64,000 nucleotides of DNA from positions 186,001 through 250,000 of the forward strand of contig JBBIJF010000002.1 of NCBI GenBank assembly GCA_037446115.1. The letters run 5' to 3'. This DNA is from JANWXD01 sp037446115 (GTDB lineage Bacteria; Acidobacteriota; Terriglobia; Bryobacterales; Bryobacteraceae). A program made the translations under genes and the position numbers. Below, one piece after another: positions 8,861-17,064 of this stretch (the stretch's first letter is position 1; the number at the start of each line of letters is the position of its first letter). The notes below the pieces were generated by a model. It made no database searches. It was not told the DNA's origin and saw nothing but the letters and a program-made list of their open reading frames with translations.

Positions 8861-10057
8861 ATGCGAAACGGGTCTTTCGGATTTGCCGGGCGCTGCCTGG
8901 TCTGCCTCGTCGCGCTGGGCTTGCTGACTTCCTGCGGATTTCGCCGCAAGAAGTACGAAAACCCCATCACGAAGGACACGCTGCAGCCCGACAAAATCCT
9001 CTTTGACAAGGCGATTCAGGATATCGAAAAGGGCCGCTACGAAGTGGCCCGGCTCACCCTCCAGACCCTGATCAGCACTTACGACACCAGTGAGTTTCTC
9101 GCCAAAGCCAAGCTGGCGCTCGCCGACAGCTGGTTCCGCGAAGGCGGGTCCCACGGTCTGGCGCAGGCCGAAGCCGAGTACAAGGATTTCATCCTCTTCT
9201 ATCCCACGCTGGAGGAAGCGGCCGAGGCGCAGCACAAAGTCTGCATGATTCACTTCCGCCAGATGGAGAAACCCGACCGCGATCCTCTGCACGCTCTGCG
9301 CGCCGAGGACGAGTGCCGCCAGTTGATCGTGCAGTTCCCCAACAGCAAATTCGTCCCCGAAGCCCAGCAACGCCTCCGGGAGATCCAGGAGGTCCTTGCC
9401 GAGCACGAATACCGCGTGGGCTCGTTCTATCACACCAAGGGGAGTTACGTCTCTGCTGCCAACCGGTTGCAGGCGCTCACCGACCATTACCGCCTCTACA
9501 GCAAGGCGGATCAGGCCCTTTGGAAACTCGGCGACTCTTACGAAAGGCTCGGACCCCGCTTCCGCGACCGCAGCGCGGCCGCCTACGCCCGAATCGTGCG
9601 CGACTATCCTCTGAGCCCGCTCGTTGAGGAAGCCAAGAAAAAGCTCGAACAAATGGAGCAGCCCATACCGGAGCCCGATCCAGTGGCGCTGGCGCGCATG
9701 AAGTACGAACTGGAGAACTACCGCAAGCCGGGGTTGATGAGCCACTTCTGGGGCATCTTCCGCAAGAGTCCCGACGTGCGGGCAGCGGCCAAGTCCGGTG
9801 AGCCCGCCATGACCACATTGCGGCCTACCTTGCCCGTCACGGTGCCGGCGGCCGCCGAAGGCGGCGGTGTCAGCGCGGAGGTCACTGTGTCGACCATCTC
9901 GGACTCCTCCGCTCTGGACACCAAGCCTGATGCCCGCCGCAATCCCCCGCAAGCCGGAAGCACTGCACAGCCGCAGGAGCAGGGTCAGCCGGCCCCGCAG
10001 CCCCAAGAACAGAAGAAAAACAACGGCCGGAACACCAAGAAATCTTCCGGCAAATGA
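8861..10057 (+). CDS. bamD: BamD-like outer-membrane assembly lipoprotein
   Basis: A lipoprotein signal ends at TSCGF (lipobox LTSC, cysteine near residue 25). About 270 residues of TPR-type helical pairs follow (YEVARLTLQTLIS, AEAEYKDFILFYP, AANRLQALTDHY), as in BamD, which docks on BamA to insert beta-barrels. After that a Pro/Gln/Lys-rich tail of about 100 residues, not part of the usual 245-residue BamD, ends in a basic run. ATG 8861 is preferred over GTG 8858 because AGGAGG at 8851-8856 is then better spaced. It overlaps the next gene by 4 bp (ATGA). Confidence 0.85.
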   Translation: MRNGSFGFAGRCLVCLVALGLLTSCGFRRKKYENPITKDTLQPDKILFDKAIQDIEKGRYEVARLTLQTLISTYDTSEFLAKAKLALADSWFREGGSHGLAQAEAEYKDFILFYPTLEEAAEAQHKVCMIHFRQMEKPDRDPLHALRAEDECRQLIVQFPNSKFVPEAQQRLREIQEVLAEHEYRVGSFYHTKGSYVSAANRLQALTDHYRLYSKADQALWKLGDSYERLGPRFRDRSAAAYARIVRDYPLSPLVEEAKKKLEQMEQPIPEPDPVALARMKYELENYRKPGLMSHFWGIFRKSPDVRAAAKSGEPAMTTLRPTLPVTVPAAAEGGGVSAEVTVSTISDSSALDTKPDARRNPPQAGSTAQPQEQGQPAPQPQEQKKNNGRNTKKSSGK

Positions 10058-10581
10058 GCCGCGTCCTCCTCGCTGACGACAGTCCCCACGCCCAGCGCAT
10101 GGGAGAGCGAATCTTGCGGGACGAAGGCTGTGAGGTGGTCACCGTCACGGACGGAGCAACGGCGCTGTTGCGCCTGGCGGACGTGGACCCCGACCTGATC
10201 CTGGCCGACGCTTTGCTCCCGGAGCGCTCCGGCTATGAAATCGCCCGATACATTAAAAGCCATCCCGCCTACCGCCATGTTCGTGTCGTGCTGACCGCCG
10301 GGGCCCTCGAGCCCATAGACGAAGAACAGCTGCGCCGCTCGGAAGCCGACGCCGTCCTCCAGAAGCCCTTCGAAGCCTCCGTGATGCTCGAGACAGTTCG
10401 GCCCCTGCTGGAAGCCGCGCGGATCGCCCGCCAGATGTACGCCGCCACTGCTGCACCGGATACTCTGCGGGAGGCCGACCCCGAGCGCGTGCGCGCCGCT
10501 GTCACCCTGGCTCTGGACGCTGCCATGCCCCGCCTCATTGACGAACTCACCGCCCGGGTGCTGGAGGCGCTGAAGCGCTGA
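10054..10581 (+). CDS. Response regulator receiver protein
   Basis: The 175-residue protein has one receiver domain: acidic pair D8/D9, phospho-acceptor D52 (LILADALLP), T81 and K104 (LQKPFE). The remaining ~60 residues form an Ala/Leu/Arg-rich helix pair with no recognisable DNA-binding or enzymatic output domain. It is translationally coupled to bamD through ATGA at 10054-10057. No histidine kinase is nearby, so partner and output are unknown. Confidence 0.85.
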   Translation: MSRVLLADDSPHAQRMGERILRDEGCEVVTVTDGATALLRLADVDPDLILADALLPERSGYEIARYIKSHPAYRHVRVVLTAGALEPIDEEQLRRSEADAVLQKPFEASVMLETVRPLLEAARIARQMYAATAAPDTLREADPERVRAAVTLALDAAMPRLIDELTARVLEALKR

Positions 10582-10714
10582 AGCTCCTGAACCGGGACTT
10601 CGCCGTCCTCACTTACGGCTCGGCCGGGCATGACGCCGCGCTCATGCCAAACGGGCGCCGGGCCGGTGCGAGCCTCGGCGTGCGGTGGAGACGAAACGAA
10701 GCCAACCCCGCCGG

Positions 10715-10945
10715 CTAGCTTTTCGGCGCCGGCGCAGGCAGGTCTCTGGCCTGCACTTGCGAGGTAAAGCCGGCCTTGCGGTGGCTGCCGTCGCAAAACG
10801 GCTTGTTTTCGGAGTGGCCGCAGCGGCACAGCGAAATTACCGTGCGGCCGCCCAGTCCGAATTCCTTCCCCTCCGGGTCGCAAAGCACAAAGTCGCCCTC
10901 GATGCGCAAGGGTCCGTTGGTCAGTGGAGTGATCTTCACAGCCAT
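10715..10945 (-). CDS. CDGSH iron-sulfur domain protein
   Basis: The 76-residue protein contains the full CDGSH signature C40-R-C42-...-PF-C51-D-G-S-H55. These are the three cysteines and one histidine that bind a redox-active 2Fe-2S cluster. There is no membrane anchor. It is a single gene facing away from the exported-protein gene at 10993. About 130 bp of non-coding sequence separate its stop from the response regulator. Role: electron transfer or cluster transfer, unproven. Confidence 0.92.
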   Translation of the reverse strand: MAVKITPLTNGPLRIEGDFVLCDPEGKEFGLGGRTVISLCRCGHSENKPFCDGSHRKAGFTSQVQARDLPAPAPKS

Positions 10946-10992
10946 GTTGCGATCCTAGCAGAACCACATCGGCATGCATCATGATAGAGGCG

Positions 10993-12276
10993 ATGCGGCG
11001 CACCGGCTGGCTTTGGTGGCTGTTCGGCTCCGCCCTCTGGGCCGCCCAATCCGGCCTGTCTCCGGAAGTCCTGTTGCTCGCCCGGATCAAGGTGCACATG
11101 GAGCAGAGCCTCAAACGTCTGCCCAACTATACCTGTGTGGAAACGGTTGAGCGCTCCCGGCGTCGCGCCCCGGCACGCAAGTTCGAACTCGTGGACGCCC
11201 TGCGCCTGGAAGTCGCGATGATCGGCCGCAAGGAGCTGTATTCTTGGTACGGAGAGAACCAGTTCCAAGAGCGCGATTTGATTGACATGGTCGGAGGCGG
11301 CGCCATCGGAAACGGCGACTTCGCCCTGCACGCCTACAGCGTGTTTCTTTCCTCGGCCCCCTCCTACACTTACGCTGGCGAGCAGATGCTGGAGGACCGC
11401 AAGGCGATCCGCTACGACTACCGCGTCCCGCTGCTCAGCAGCGGATACCGGATCCGCGTTCCGCCCCGCGAGGCGCGTGTGGCCTACCGCGGCTCGTTCT
11501 GGGTGGATGCCCGGACGCTGGATGTCCTGCGCCTGGAAGTAATCGCCGACGAAATCCCGGAGGAACTCGGGCTTCGAGAGGCGCGCACGACGATTGAATA
11601 CGCCCGCATCCCGATTGGTGAGCATGAATTCCTGCTGCCGCGACGCTCGGAGTTGCTCATGACCGATCTGGCGGGAAACGAGAGCCGCAACCGCGTGGAG
11701 TTCAGCCAGTGCCGCCAGTTCACCGGCGAATCGCACTTGTCCTTCGGAGACCCACCCCCTGACATCGAGGCGCCCGAGCGCCAGGTGCGAGAGATTGAGT
11801 TGCCGGGCGGCCTGGGACTCGAGCTGCGTCTGGAAACGCCGGTGGATTCGCAAACCTCGTTTGTGGGAGATCCGCTCCGTGCCGTCGTGGCCCGGCAGGT
11901 CAAAAAAGGCGGCCGGATCGTGATTCCGAAAGGAGCCGTCGTGACGGGGCGCCTCACCCGTTTGGAAAGACTCGCGGCGCCGGCGTCCCACTATCTGGTG
12001 GGCTTCGAGTTCTACACCGTCGAGTTCGATGGTGTGCGGGCGCCTTTCCGCGGGCACCTCGAGCAGGCAGGCACCGCCACTTCCCGGCTGCCCGGCGGCC
12101 CTCTCAGCCTCACTTACCTCCCGCCGGATCGCCGGACGACATTGTTGTTGCTGGAGACCGGCTCCCGCCGGCCGGGATCCGCCTTACTCCTGGCTCGTGC
12201 CTCGCGCCTGCAGCTGCCGCGGGGATTCACCCTGTGGTGGAACACCAGCTCAAGCGCAGAGAAGGAAAAACCGTGA
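10993..12276 (+). CDS. Exported protein of unknown function (LPNYTC family)
   Basis: The 427-residue protein has a short hydrophobic leader (TGWLWWLFGSALWA). Near residue 50 comes LPNYTCVETVERS, a motif I associate with exported acidobacterial proteins of unknown function. The middle is beta-rich (RGSFWVDARTLDVLRLEV). The last third (PLRAVVARQVKKGGRIVIPKG and following) resembles the beta-barrel that sets pore or adhesion properties in VirB10/TrbI-like proteins, but this likeness is weak. ATG 10993 is preferred over 10981 because of the GAGG just upstream. It overlaps the GH88 gene by 4 bp. Confidence 0.7.
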   Translation: MRRTGWLWWLFGSALWAAQSGLSPEVLLLARIKVHMEQSLKRLPNYTCVETVERSRRRAPARKFELVDALRLEVAMIGRKELYSWYGENQFQERDLIDMVGGGAIGNGDFALHAYSVFLSSAPSYTYAGEQMLEDRKAIRYDYRVPLLSSGYRIRVPPREARVAYRGSFWVDARTLDVLRLEVIADEIPEELGLREARTTIEYARIPIGEHEFLLPRRSELLMTDLAGNESRNRVEFSQCRQFTGESHLSFGDPPPDIEAPERQVREIELPGGLGLELRLETPVDSQTSFVGDPLRAVVARQVKKGGRIVIPKGAVVTGRLTRLERLAAPASHYLVGFEFYTVEFDGVRAPFRGHLEQAGTATSRLPGGPLSLTYLPPDRRTTLLLLETGSRRPGSALLLARASRLQLPRGFTLWWNTSSSAEKEKP

Positions 12277-13418
12277 TTCGCTTGGCACGTGCTGACTACC
12301 GGCCCCTGTTCGAACACGCCCTGGACTTTGCCGAACAGCAGGTCCGCCGCCTGATTGAGCGCGATCCTGACTTCTACCCTATGTACACTCACCGGGGTCG
12401 CTGGCGGCATGACTTACCCGCCTGGACCCACTGGTGCGACGGGTTTCTGCCGGGCATGATGTGGATCTTTCACCAGCGGCACGCACCCGGCACTCCGGAA
12501 GGTGGCTGGTGGCTCGAGCAGGCCCTGCGCTACACGAAACCTCTTGAGCCCCGCAAGCACGACCGCGAGGTGCACGACTTGGGCTTCATCTTCATGCCCA
12601 CCTTTCGCCGCTGGTACGACCTTTCCGGAGAAACCGCCGCCCGGGAGGTGGTCATCCAGGCGGGACGCACTCTCGCGTTGCGCTTCCGTGAAAAAGGCCA
12701 GTACCTGCGCTCGTTCGTGGCCGAAGAGTCCCTGTTCATTGACATCATGATGAACGTGGGAATCATTTTCTATGCCGCCCGTGAGACCGGAGATGCAAGC
12801 TTGCATGAGATCGCGATGCGCCACTGCCTGACCACCCGCCGCGTGCTGGTGCGCGGCGACGGCTCCACAGCTCACGAAGGCATCTTTGACACCGCGACTG
12901 GTGAGTTTCTCCGCCAGAGCACCCATCAGGGTTACCGCGGCGATTCCTGCTGGTCGCGAGGGCTGGCCTGGGCTCTGTACGGATTTACGGATTGTTACGG
13001 CTACACCGGCGATCCCCGGTTCCTGGAAACCGCCGAGGCGTGTGCCCGTTACTACATCGAACACACCCCCGCCGACGGTATCCCGCCCTGGGACTACGAT
13101 GCCCCTGCCGGCGAGCGCACGCTGCGCGACACCTCCGCCGCGGCTATTGCCGCGGGCGGCCTGCTTTTGCTGGCCCGCGTCGCAGCGGACCGCGTGCGCG
13201 CACAGACGTACCGGGCCGCCGCGCTGCACACCCTCGGGAACCTGGCCGGAAATCACCTGGCCGAGACCGATCCCGCCTGGGAAGGCATCCTCAAAGGGGG
13301 CGTTTACCACCTGCACAAAGGCCTGGGAGTTGACGAGTCCGTGATGTGGGGTGAATATTTTTTTGTGGAAGCGCTGGCCAGAGCGCTCCAGGAGCATGAC
13401 CATGGCGTTCCGTCTTAG
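12273..13418 (+). CDS. Glycoside hydrolase family 88 (unsaturated glucuronyl hydrolase-like)
   Basis: The 381-residue (alpha/alpha)6-barrel enzyme carries GH88 hallmarks: WTHWCDGFLPGMMWIF near the N-terminus, HQGYRGDSCWSRGLAWALYG in the centre, then WDYDAP and RDTSAAAIAAGG. The family removes unsaturated uronic acids from oligosaccharides released by polysaccharide lyases. No signal peptide is seen, so it probably acts in the cytoplasm. GTG 12273 is chosen because it gives a 4-bp stop/start overlap with the upstream gene and a GAAGGA just before it. The open frame extends to 12234. Confidence 0.88.
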   Translation: MIRLARADYRPLFEHALDFAEQQVRRLIERDPDFYPMYTHRGRWRHDLPAWTHWCDGFLPGMMWIFHQRHAPGTPEGGWWLEQALRYTKPLEPRKHDREVHDLGFIFMPTFRRWYDLSGETAAREVVIQAGRTLALRFREKGQYLRSFVAEESLFIDIMMNVGIIFYAARETGDASLHEIAMRHCLTTRRVLVRGDGSTAHEGIFDTATGEFLRQSTHQGYRGDSCWSRGLAWALYGFTDCYGYTGDPRFLETAEACARYYIEHTPADGIPPWDYDAPAGERTLRDTSAAAIAAGGLLLLARVAADRVRAQTYRAAALHTLGNLAGNHLAETDPAWEGILKGGVYHLHKGLGVDESVMWGEYFFVEALARALQEHDHGVPS

Positions 13419-13860
13419 CAGTCCGGCTTTTCGCGATGGCGATTTCATCCCGAAGTTGCACACTTGCGACGGCGGGGACCTCTCGCCCGCACTAGAATGG
13501 AGCGGCGCGCCCGCAGGCACCCAAAGCTTCGCTCTGATCATGGACGATCCGGATGCGCCGGCGGGCGTCTGGAACCACTGGCTGCTTTGGGACATCCCCG
13601 CTTCCGTACACACCCTTGCGCAAGGTTTCAAACCGGGACAGACCGGCGTGAGCGGCACCAACGACTTCGGGCGTCCCGGCTACGGCGGCCCCTGTCCGCC
13701 CCGCGGCCACGGGCCGCACCGTTATTTCTTCCGGCTTTATGCCGTTAACGCGCCATCGCTCGGGCTGAAAGCCGGCGCGCGGCGCAAGGACCTTGACCAG
13801 GCCCTGTCGGGCCGCGTCCTCGCCGAGACTCAATACATGGGCCGGTACGAGCGCCGGTGA
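13402..13860 (+). CDS. YbhB/YbcL family PEBP-like protein
   Basis: The 152-residue protein matches the phosphatidylethanolamine-binding/Raf-kinase-inhibitor fold of YbhB. It has LSSPAFRDGDFIP, CDGGDLSPALEWSGAP, DDPDAPAGVWNHWLLWDIP and the ligand-pocket GPCPPRGHGPHRYFFRLYA. The function of bacterial members is uncertain. ATG 13402 sits 7 nt after AGGAG and inside the end of the GH88 gene (17-bp overlap), so translation is probably coupled. Confidence 0.93.
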   Translation: MAFRLSSPAFRDGDFIPKLHTCDGGDLSPALEWSGAPAGTQSFALIMDDPDAPAGVWNHWLLWDIPASVHTLAQGFKPGQTGVSGTNDFGRPGYGGPCPPRGHGPHRYFFRLYAVNAPSLGLKAGARRKDLDQALSGRVLAETQYMGRYERR

Positions 13861-13889
13861 CAGATCCAGCATCAAAAGGGGGACGCATC

Positions 13890-14861
13890 ATGGCATCCCA
13901 ACGGAGAAGGTTCTTGCAATCGGCCGCCGGCGTCGCAGCAGGCCTGGCGCTTCCGTGCAGCCACGAGGCGGAATCCCAGAGCGCTGCCCCCTCGCCGCCG
14001 GCGCCCTCTCAAGAGCCAATCACCTTGCCCCAGATCCGCCTGGGGGATTACCGCGTCAGCCGCCTGATCATCGGTGGCAATCCGTTCTATGGGTATTCGC
14101 ACTTCAACCGGCTTTTCAGCCAGCACATGATGGAATGGTCCACGCCCGAACGCGTGTGCGAGGTTCTGCGCCGCTGCGAGCAGAACGGCATCAACACCTG
14201 GCAGTTCTCCCACACCGAGCGCACCATTTCCGATCTGAAACGGCATCGCGCCGAGGGCGGCAAGATGCAGTGGATCTTGTTAAGCCACCCCGAGATCGAA
14301 AAAGACCACAGGCTCATCCGCGACGTCGCGCAACTGAAGCCCATCGGCATTGCCCATCACGGCGGCTCCGCCGAGCGCAAACGTCGCGCCGGCCGCCTCG
14401 GCGAAGTGCGCGACTTCCTCAAGGCCGTGCGCGACAGCGGTGTGCTCGTCGGCCTCTCCCTCCACGACCCCACCTTGCTCGAACAGGTCGAGTCGGAAAA
14501 CTGGGACGTGGACTTCTACATGACGAGCCTCTACTACCTCACCCGAACCCCTGAGGAGTTCCGAAAGTTGCTCGGGCAGAAGCCGCTCGGGGAAGTCTAC
14601 CTCCCTGACGACCCGCCCCGGATGTGCAAGGCGATCCGCCAGACTCAAAAGACCTGCCTGGCCTACAAGGTCCTGGCGGCCGGCCGCCTGACCGATTCTC
14701 CCGCGCAGATTGACGAAGCCTTCCGTTTTGTATTCCGCAACATCAAGCCGCAGGATGCCATCATCGTGGGGATGTACCCCCGCTACAGCGACCAGATCCG
14801 CGAAAACGCTGAGCGCGTACGGAGGATCTGCTCCGAACTGAGCGGCAGCCCTGCGGTATAG
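13890..14861 (+). CDS. Tat-exported aldo/keto reductase-like barrel protein lacking the usual tetrad
   Basis: A 323-residue protein starts with a twin-arginine signal (RRRFLQSAAGVAAGLA). The remainder looks like an aldo/keto reductase-type TIM barrel: YRVSRLIIGGNPFYG, GINTWQFSHTERTISDL, and a late GMYPRYSDQIRENAERV helix. The Asp and Tyr normally found after the second strand (D-T-A...Y-G) are absent here, so ordinary NADPH-dependent carbonyl reduction is doubtful. It is probably the last gene of the 10993-14861 run. The role is unknown. Confidence 0.7.
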   Translation: MASQRRRFLQSAAGVAAGLALPCSHEAESQSAAPSPPAPSQEPITLPQIRLGDYRVSRLIIGGNPFYGYSHFNRLFSQHMMEWSTPERVCEVLRRCEQNGINTWQFSHTERTISDLKRHRAEGGKMQWILLSHPEIEKDHRLIRDVAQLKPIGIAHHGGSAERKRRAGRLGEVRDFLKAVRDSGVLVGLSLHDPTLLEQVESENWDVDFYMTSLYYLTRTPEEFRKLLGQKPLGEVYLPDDPPRMCKAIRQTQKTCLAYKVLAAGRLTDSPAQIDEAFRFVFRNIKPQDAIIVGMYPRYSDQIRENAERVRRICSELSGSPAV

Positions 14862-14883
14862 CAACCGCGGGAAAGCATAGTTC

Positions 14884-14907
14884 TAGTACTTTTCCAACGG
14901 GGTACTA
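14884..14907. repeat. Inverted repeat TAGTAC/GTACTA upstream of the polysaccharide genes
   Basis: TAGTAC at 14884-14889 and GTACTA at 14902-14907 are perfect inverted copies separated by 12 bases. They lie in the 111-bp gap, 24 bp upstream of the -35-like element at 14931. This could be an operator or a weak hairpin at the end of the upstream gene; there is no T-run to make it a good terminator. Confidence 0.35.
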
Positions 14908-14930
14908 AGTCACCACCCGCGGATTTTCCT

Positions 14931-14959
14931 TTGACTCCCCCAAAGGCGGATGTCAAAAT
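14931..14959 (+). promoter_or_regulatory. Candidate sigma-70 promoter for the glycosyltransferase operon
   Basis: TTGACT at 14931-14936 (5/6 match to -35) is followed after 17 bases by CAAAAT at 14954-14959 (4/6 match to -10). It sits just before GAGAGG at 14965-14970 and the ATG at 14973. The start codon would lie only about 7-8 nt after the expected transcription start, so the GAGAGG may not be fully transcribed. Either the promoter or the ribosome-binding site reading may be wrong. Confidence 0.4.
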
Positions 14960-14972
14960 TTCATGAGAGGCA

Positions 14973-16322
14973 ATGACGGAACGCTCTATTAGCGTGATAA
15001 TCCCGGCTCACAATGCCAGTGCATACCTGACGGAATGTCTGAAAAAACTTTCCGAATCGGAAACTGCTCCATTTGAAATCCTGGTCGTGGACGACGGTTC
15101 AACGGATGACACGGCCGAGATTGCCGTTCGCTTCGGTGCCCGCCTCATCCGAACGACCGGCAAACGGGGGCCCGCGCATGCCCGCAACTGCGGGGCCCGC
15201 GCCGCGCGCGGCGATATCCTCCTGTTCTTGGATGCCGACGTCTGCGTGCATCCGGACACGCTCTCGCGGATCGCAGACGCCTTTGCCGCCGACCCGGAGC
15301 TGGACGCTTTGATCGGGTCTTATGACGACTCGCCCGGATCGCAGGATTTTTTGTCGCAGTACCGCAACCTCATGCACCATTATGTCCACCAGCGGGCCCG
15401 GCGGGAGGCATGCACCTTCTGGAGCGGGTGTGGAGCCATCCGCAGGGAGGTGTTCCTGGCCCATGCCGGATTTGATGAGTCCTACGGCCGCCCGGCCATT
15501 GAAGACATCGAACTCGGTTACCGCCTGCACATGGGCGGCCGCAAGATGATCCTGGACAAGCGCGTCCAGGTAAAACACCTCAAGCGCTGGACGTTCTGGG
15601 GCCTTTTGAAAACGGATATCTTCGACCGCGGAATTCCCTGGACCGAGTTGATCCTGCGCAACCACTACATGCCCAATGACCTCAACCTGGAACTCAGCCA
15701 GAGAGTGAGCGTCGCGCTCGCTTTTCTGTTGATCGGGCTCTCGACGGCCGCGTCGTTGTTCTGGGGATGGTATTTCGTGGCTCCGTTCATGGCGGTGCTG
15801 TTCCTGCTGCTCGGCGCCTGCTGGCTGGAGCCGTTTCGCCGCCGGCCGTCCAAGGCCATCCTTGCCGTAATGCTCACGACGCTCGGATTCATCAGCTGGC
15901 AGGCGTGGGTGGTCGGTATGACGGGCATCCTGCCGCCGCTGTACCTGGCGATCCTTCTCCTGTTTCTGCGCCACCGCTATGCCTTCCACCACGAACGCAC
16001 CCGGAAGATCACCGGGGTGGCGGTCGGCCTCTACATCTTCGCCGCCATGGCGTTCATGATCCAGCGGCTGCCGGCGCACAAGCTGATCTTCGCCGTCTCG
16101 GTGGTGGCGTCCATCATCGTGTTGCTCAACAGCCGCTTTTATCTGTTTCTTGCAGCGCGGCAGGGTCGATTGTTTGCTCTGGCTGCCATCCCGTTCCATT
16201 TGCTGTACCACTTCTATAATGGTCTGTCGTTTATCGCCGGATGTATGCATTACTATTGGAGCCGCCTCTGGGAAAGGGCTCCGAGGCCGGCGCCTGCGCT
16301 GCCCGGCGATGCCAAGAAGTAA
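14973..16322 (+). CDS. Family 2 glycosyltransferase with C-terminal membrane helices
   Basis: The 449-residue protein has an N-terminal GT-A domain (about 1-250). It opens SISVIIPAHNASAYL and carries VVDDGSTDDT, the D-x-D-type FLDADVCVHP, and a later AIEDIELGYRLHMGG acceptor-site motif. Four to six hydrophobic helices then run from about residue 250 to the end, so the enzyme is membrane-bound. It should transfer a sugar from a nucleotide donor to a lipid or nascent glycan on the cytoplasmic face. Its last 14 bp overlap the deacetylase gene. Confidence 0.92.
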   Translation: MTERSISVIIPAHNASAYLTECLKKLSESETAPFEILVVDDGSTDDTAEIAVRFGARLIRTTGKRGPAHARNCGARAARGDILLFLDADVCVHPDTLSRIADAFAADPELDALIGSYDDSPGSQDFLSQYRNLMHHYVHQRARREACTFWSGCGAIRREVFLAHAGFDESYGRPAIEDIELGYRLHMGGRKMILDKRVQVKHLKRWTFWGLLKTDIFDRGIPWTELILRNHYMPNDLNLELSQRVSVALAFLLIGLSTAASLFWGWYFVAPFMAVLFLLLGACWLEPFRRRPSKAILAVMLTTLGFISWQAWVVGMTGILPPLYLAILLLFLRHRYAFHHERTRKITGVAVGLYIFAAMAFMIQRLPAHKLIFAVSVVASIIVLLNSRFYLFLAARQGRLFALAAIPFHLLYHFYNGLSFIAGCMHYYWSRLWERAPRPAPALPGDAKK

Positions 16323-17064
16323 GTCCGTCATCCTGGCTTACCATTCCGTCAGCCATGCCGGGTCGGTGATCTCAATACCGCCGGAACTCTTTGAGGCCCA
16401 AATGGAATGTCTGGCCTCGCTGCGCGTCCCGGTGGTTCCCCTGGAGGCGATCGCCGCAGCGGACGGCGCCGTGGCGCTAACTTTTGATGACGGCTATTGC
16501 GACTTCATCGGGGAAGCCCTGCCGGTACTGCTGCGATTCAAACTGCCGGCGACCGTATTCGTGGTGGCGAGCCGCTGCGGGGGACGCAATGACTGGGATC
16601 AGGCAGGATACGGTTCCATCCCCAGTCTTCCCTTGATGGATTGGGATCAGATTCGCGAGGTGGCGCGGGCCGGAATCGAGATTGGCGCCCACACCGATTC
16701 GCATCCCGATCTGCGGCGGCTCCGGCCCGAGGAGGTGGCCGGCGAGTTTGCCCGCTGCCAGGCCGAAATCCGCGCTCGCACCGGCCAAAACGCCTACGCC
16801 CTGGCCTATCCCTACGGCCGCTCGAACGCCGCCGTGCGGGGCCTCGCCGGCCGGTACTTCCGTCTGGCCTGCGGAACCAGGCTTGATTTTGTGCGTCCCG
16901 GAGCGGACCCTCTCGACCTGCCGCGGGTGGACGTATACTACCTCCGGGATTTGAAGCGCTTTCGAGAGGTGGTTTTGGGCAGGGACCTCTACCTCCGGGC
17001 TCGCCGTGCGCTCCGCACGGTGCGCCAGGCCATCAGGGGCCTGAGGGATGCGGATCGGCATTGA
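16309..17064 (+). CDS. Polysaccharide deacetylase (NodB homology, CE4)
   Basis: The 251-residue protein has the CE4 motifs in order: LTFDDGYCDF (catalytic base Asp and metal-binding Asp), GAHTDSHPDL (H-x(3)-H metal ligands, here HTDSH) and AYPYGR. There is no signal peptide. The start at 16309 is chosen because the SKSVILAYHSV strand that opens the fold follows directly; the frame further upstream is a shadow of the GT2 gene. It overlaps both neighbours (14 and 17 bp). A glycan intermediate is the likely substrate. Confidence 0.9.
   Translation: MPRSKSVILAYHSVSHAGSVISIPPELFEAQMECLASLRVPVVPLEAIAAADGAVALTFDDGYCDFIGEALPVLLRFKLPATVFVVASRCGGRNDWDQAGYGSIPSLPLMDWDQIREVARAGIEIGAHTDSHPDLRRLRPEEVAGEFARCQAEIRARTGQNAYALAYPYGRSNAAVRGLAGRYFRLACGTRLDFVRPGADPLDLPRVDVYYLRDLKRFREVVLGRDLYLRARRALRTVRQAIRGLRDADRH

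Noticed and set aside
8153..10006. 617-residue minus-strand frame
   Set aside because: Antisense to rpe and bamD, with shadow-type composition.
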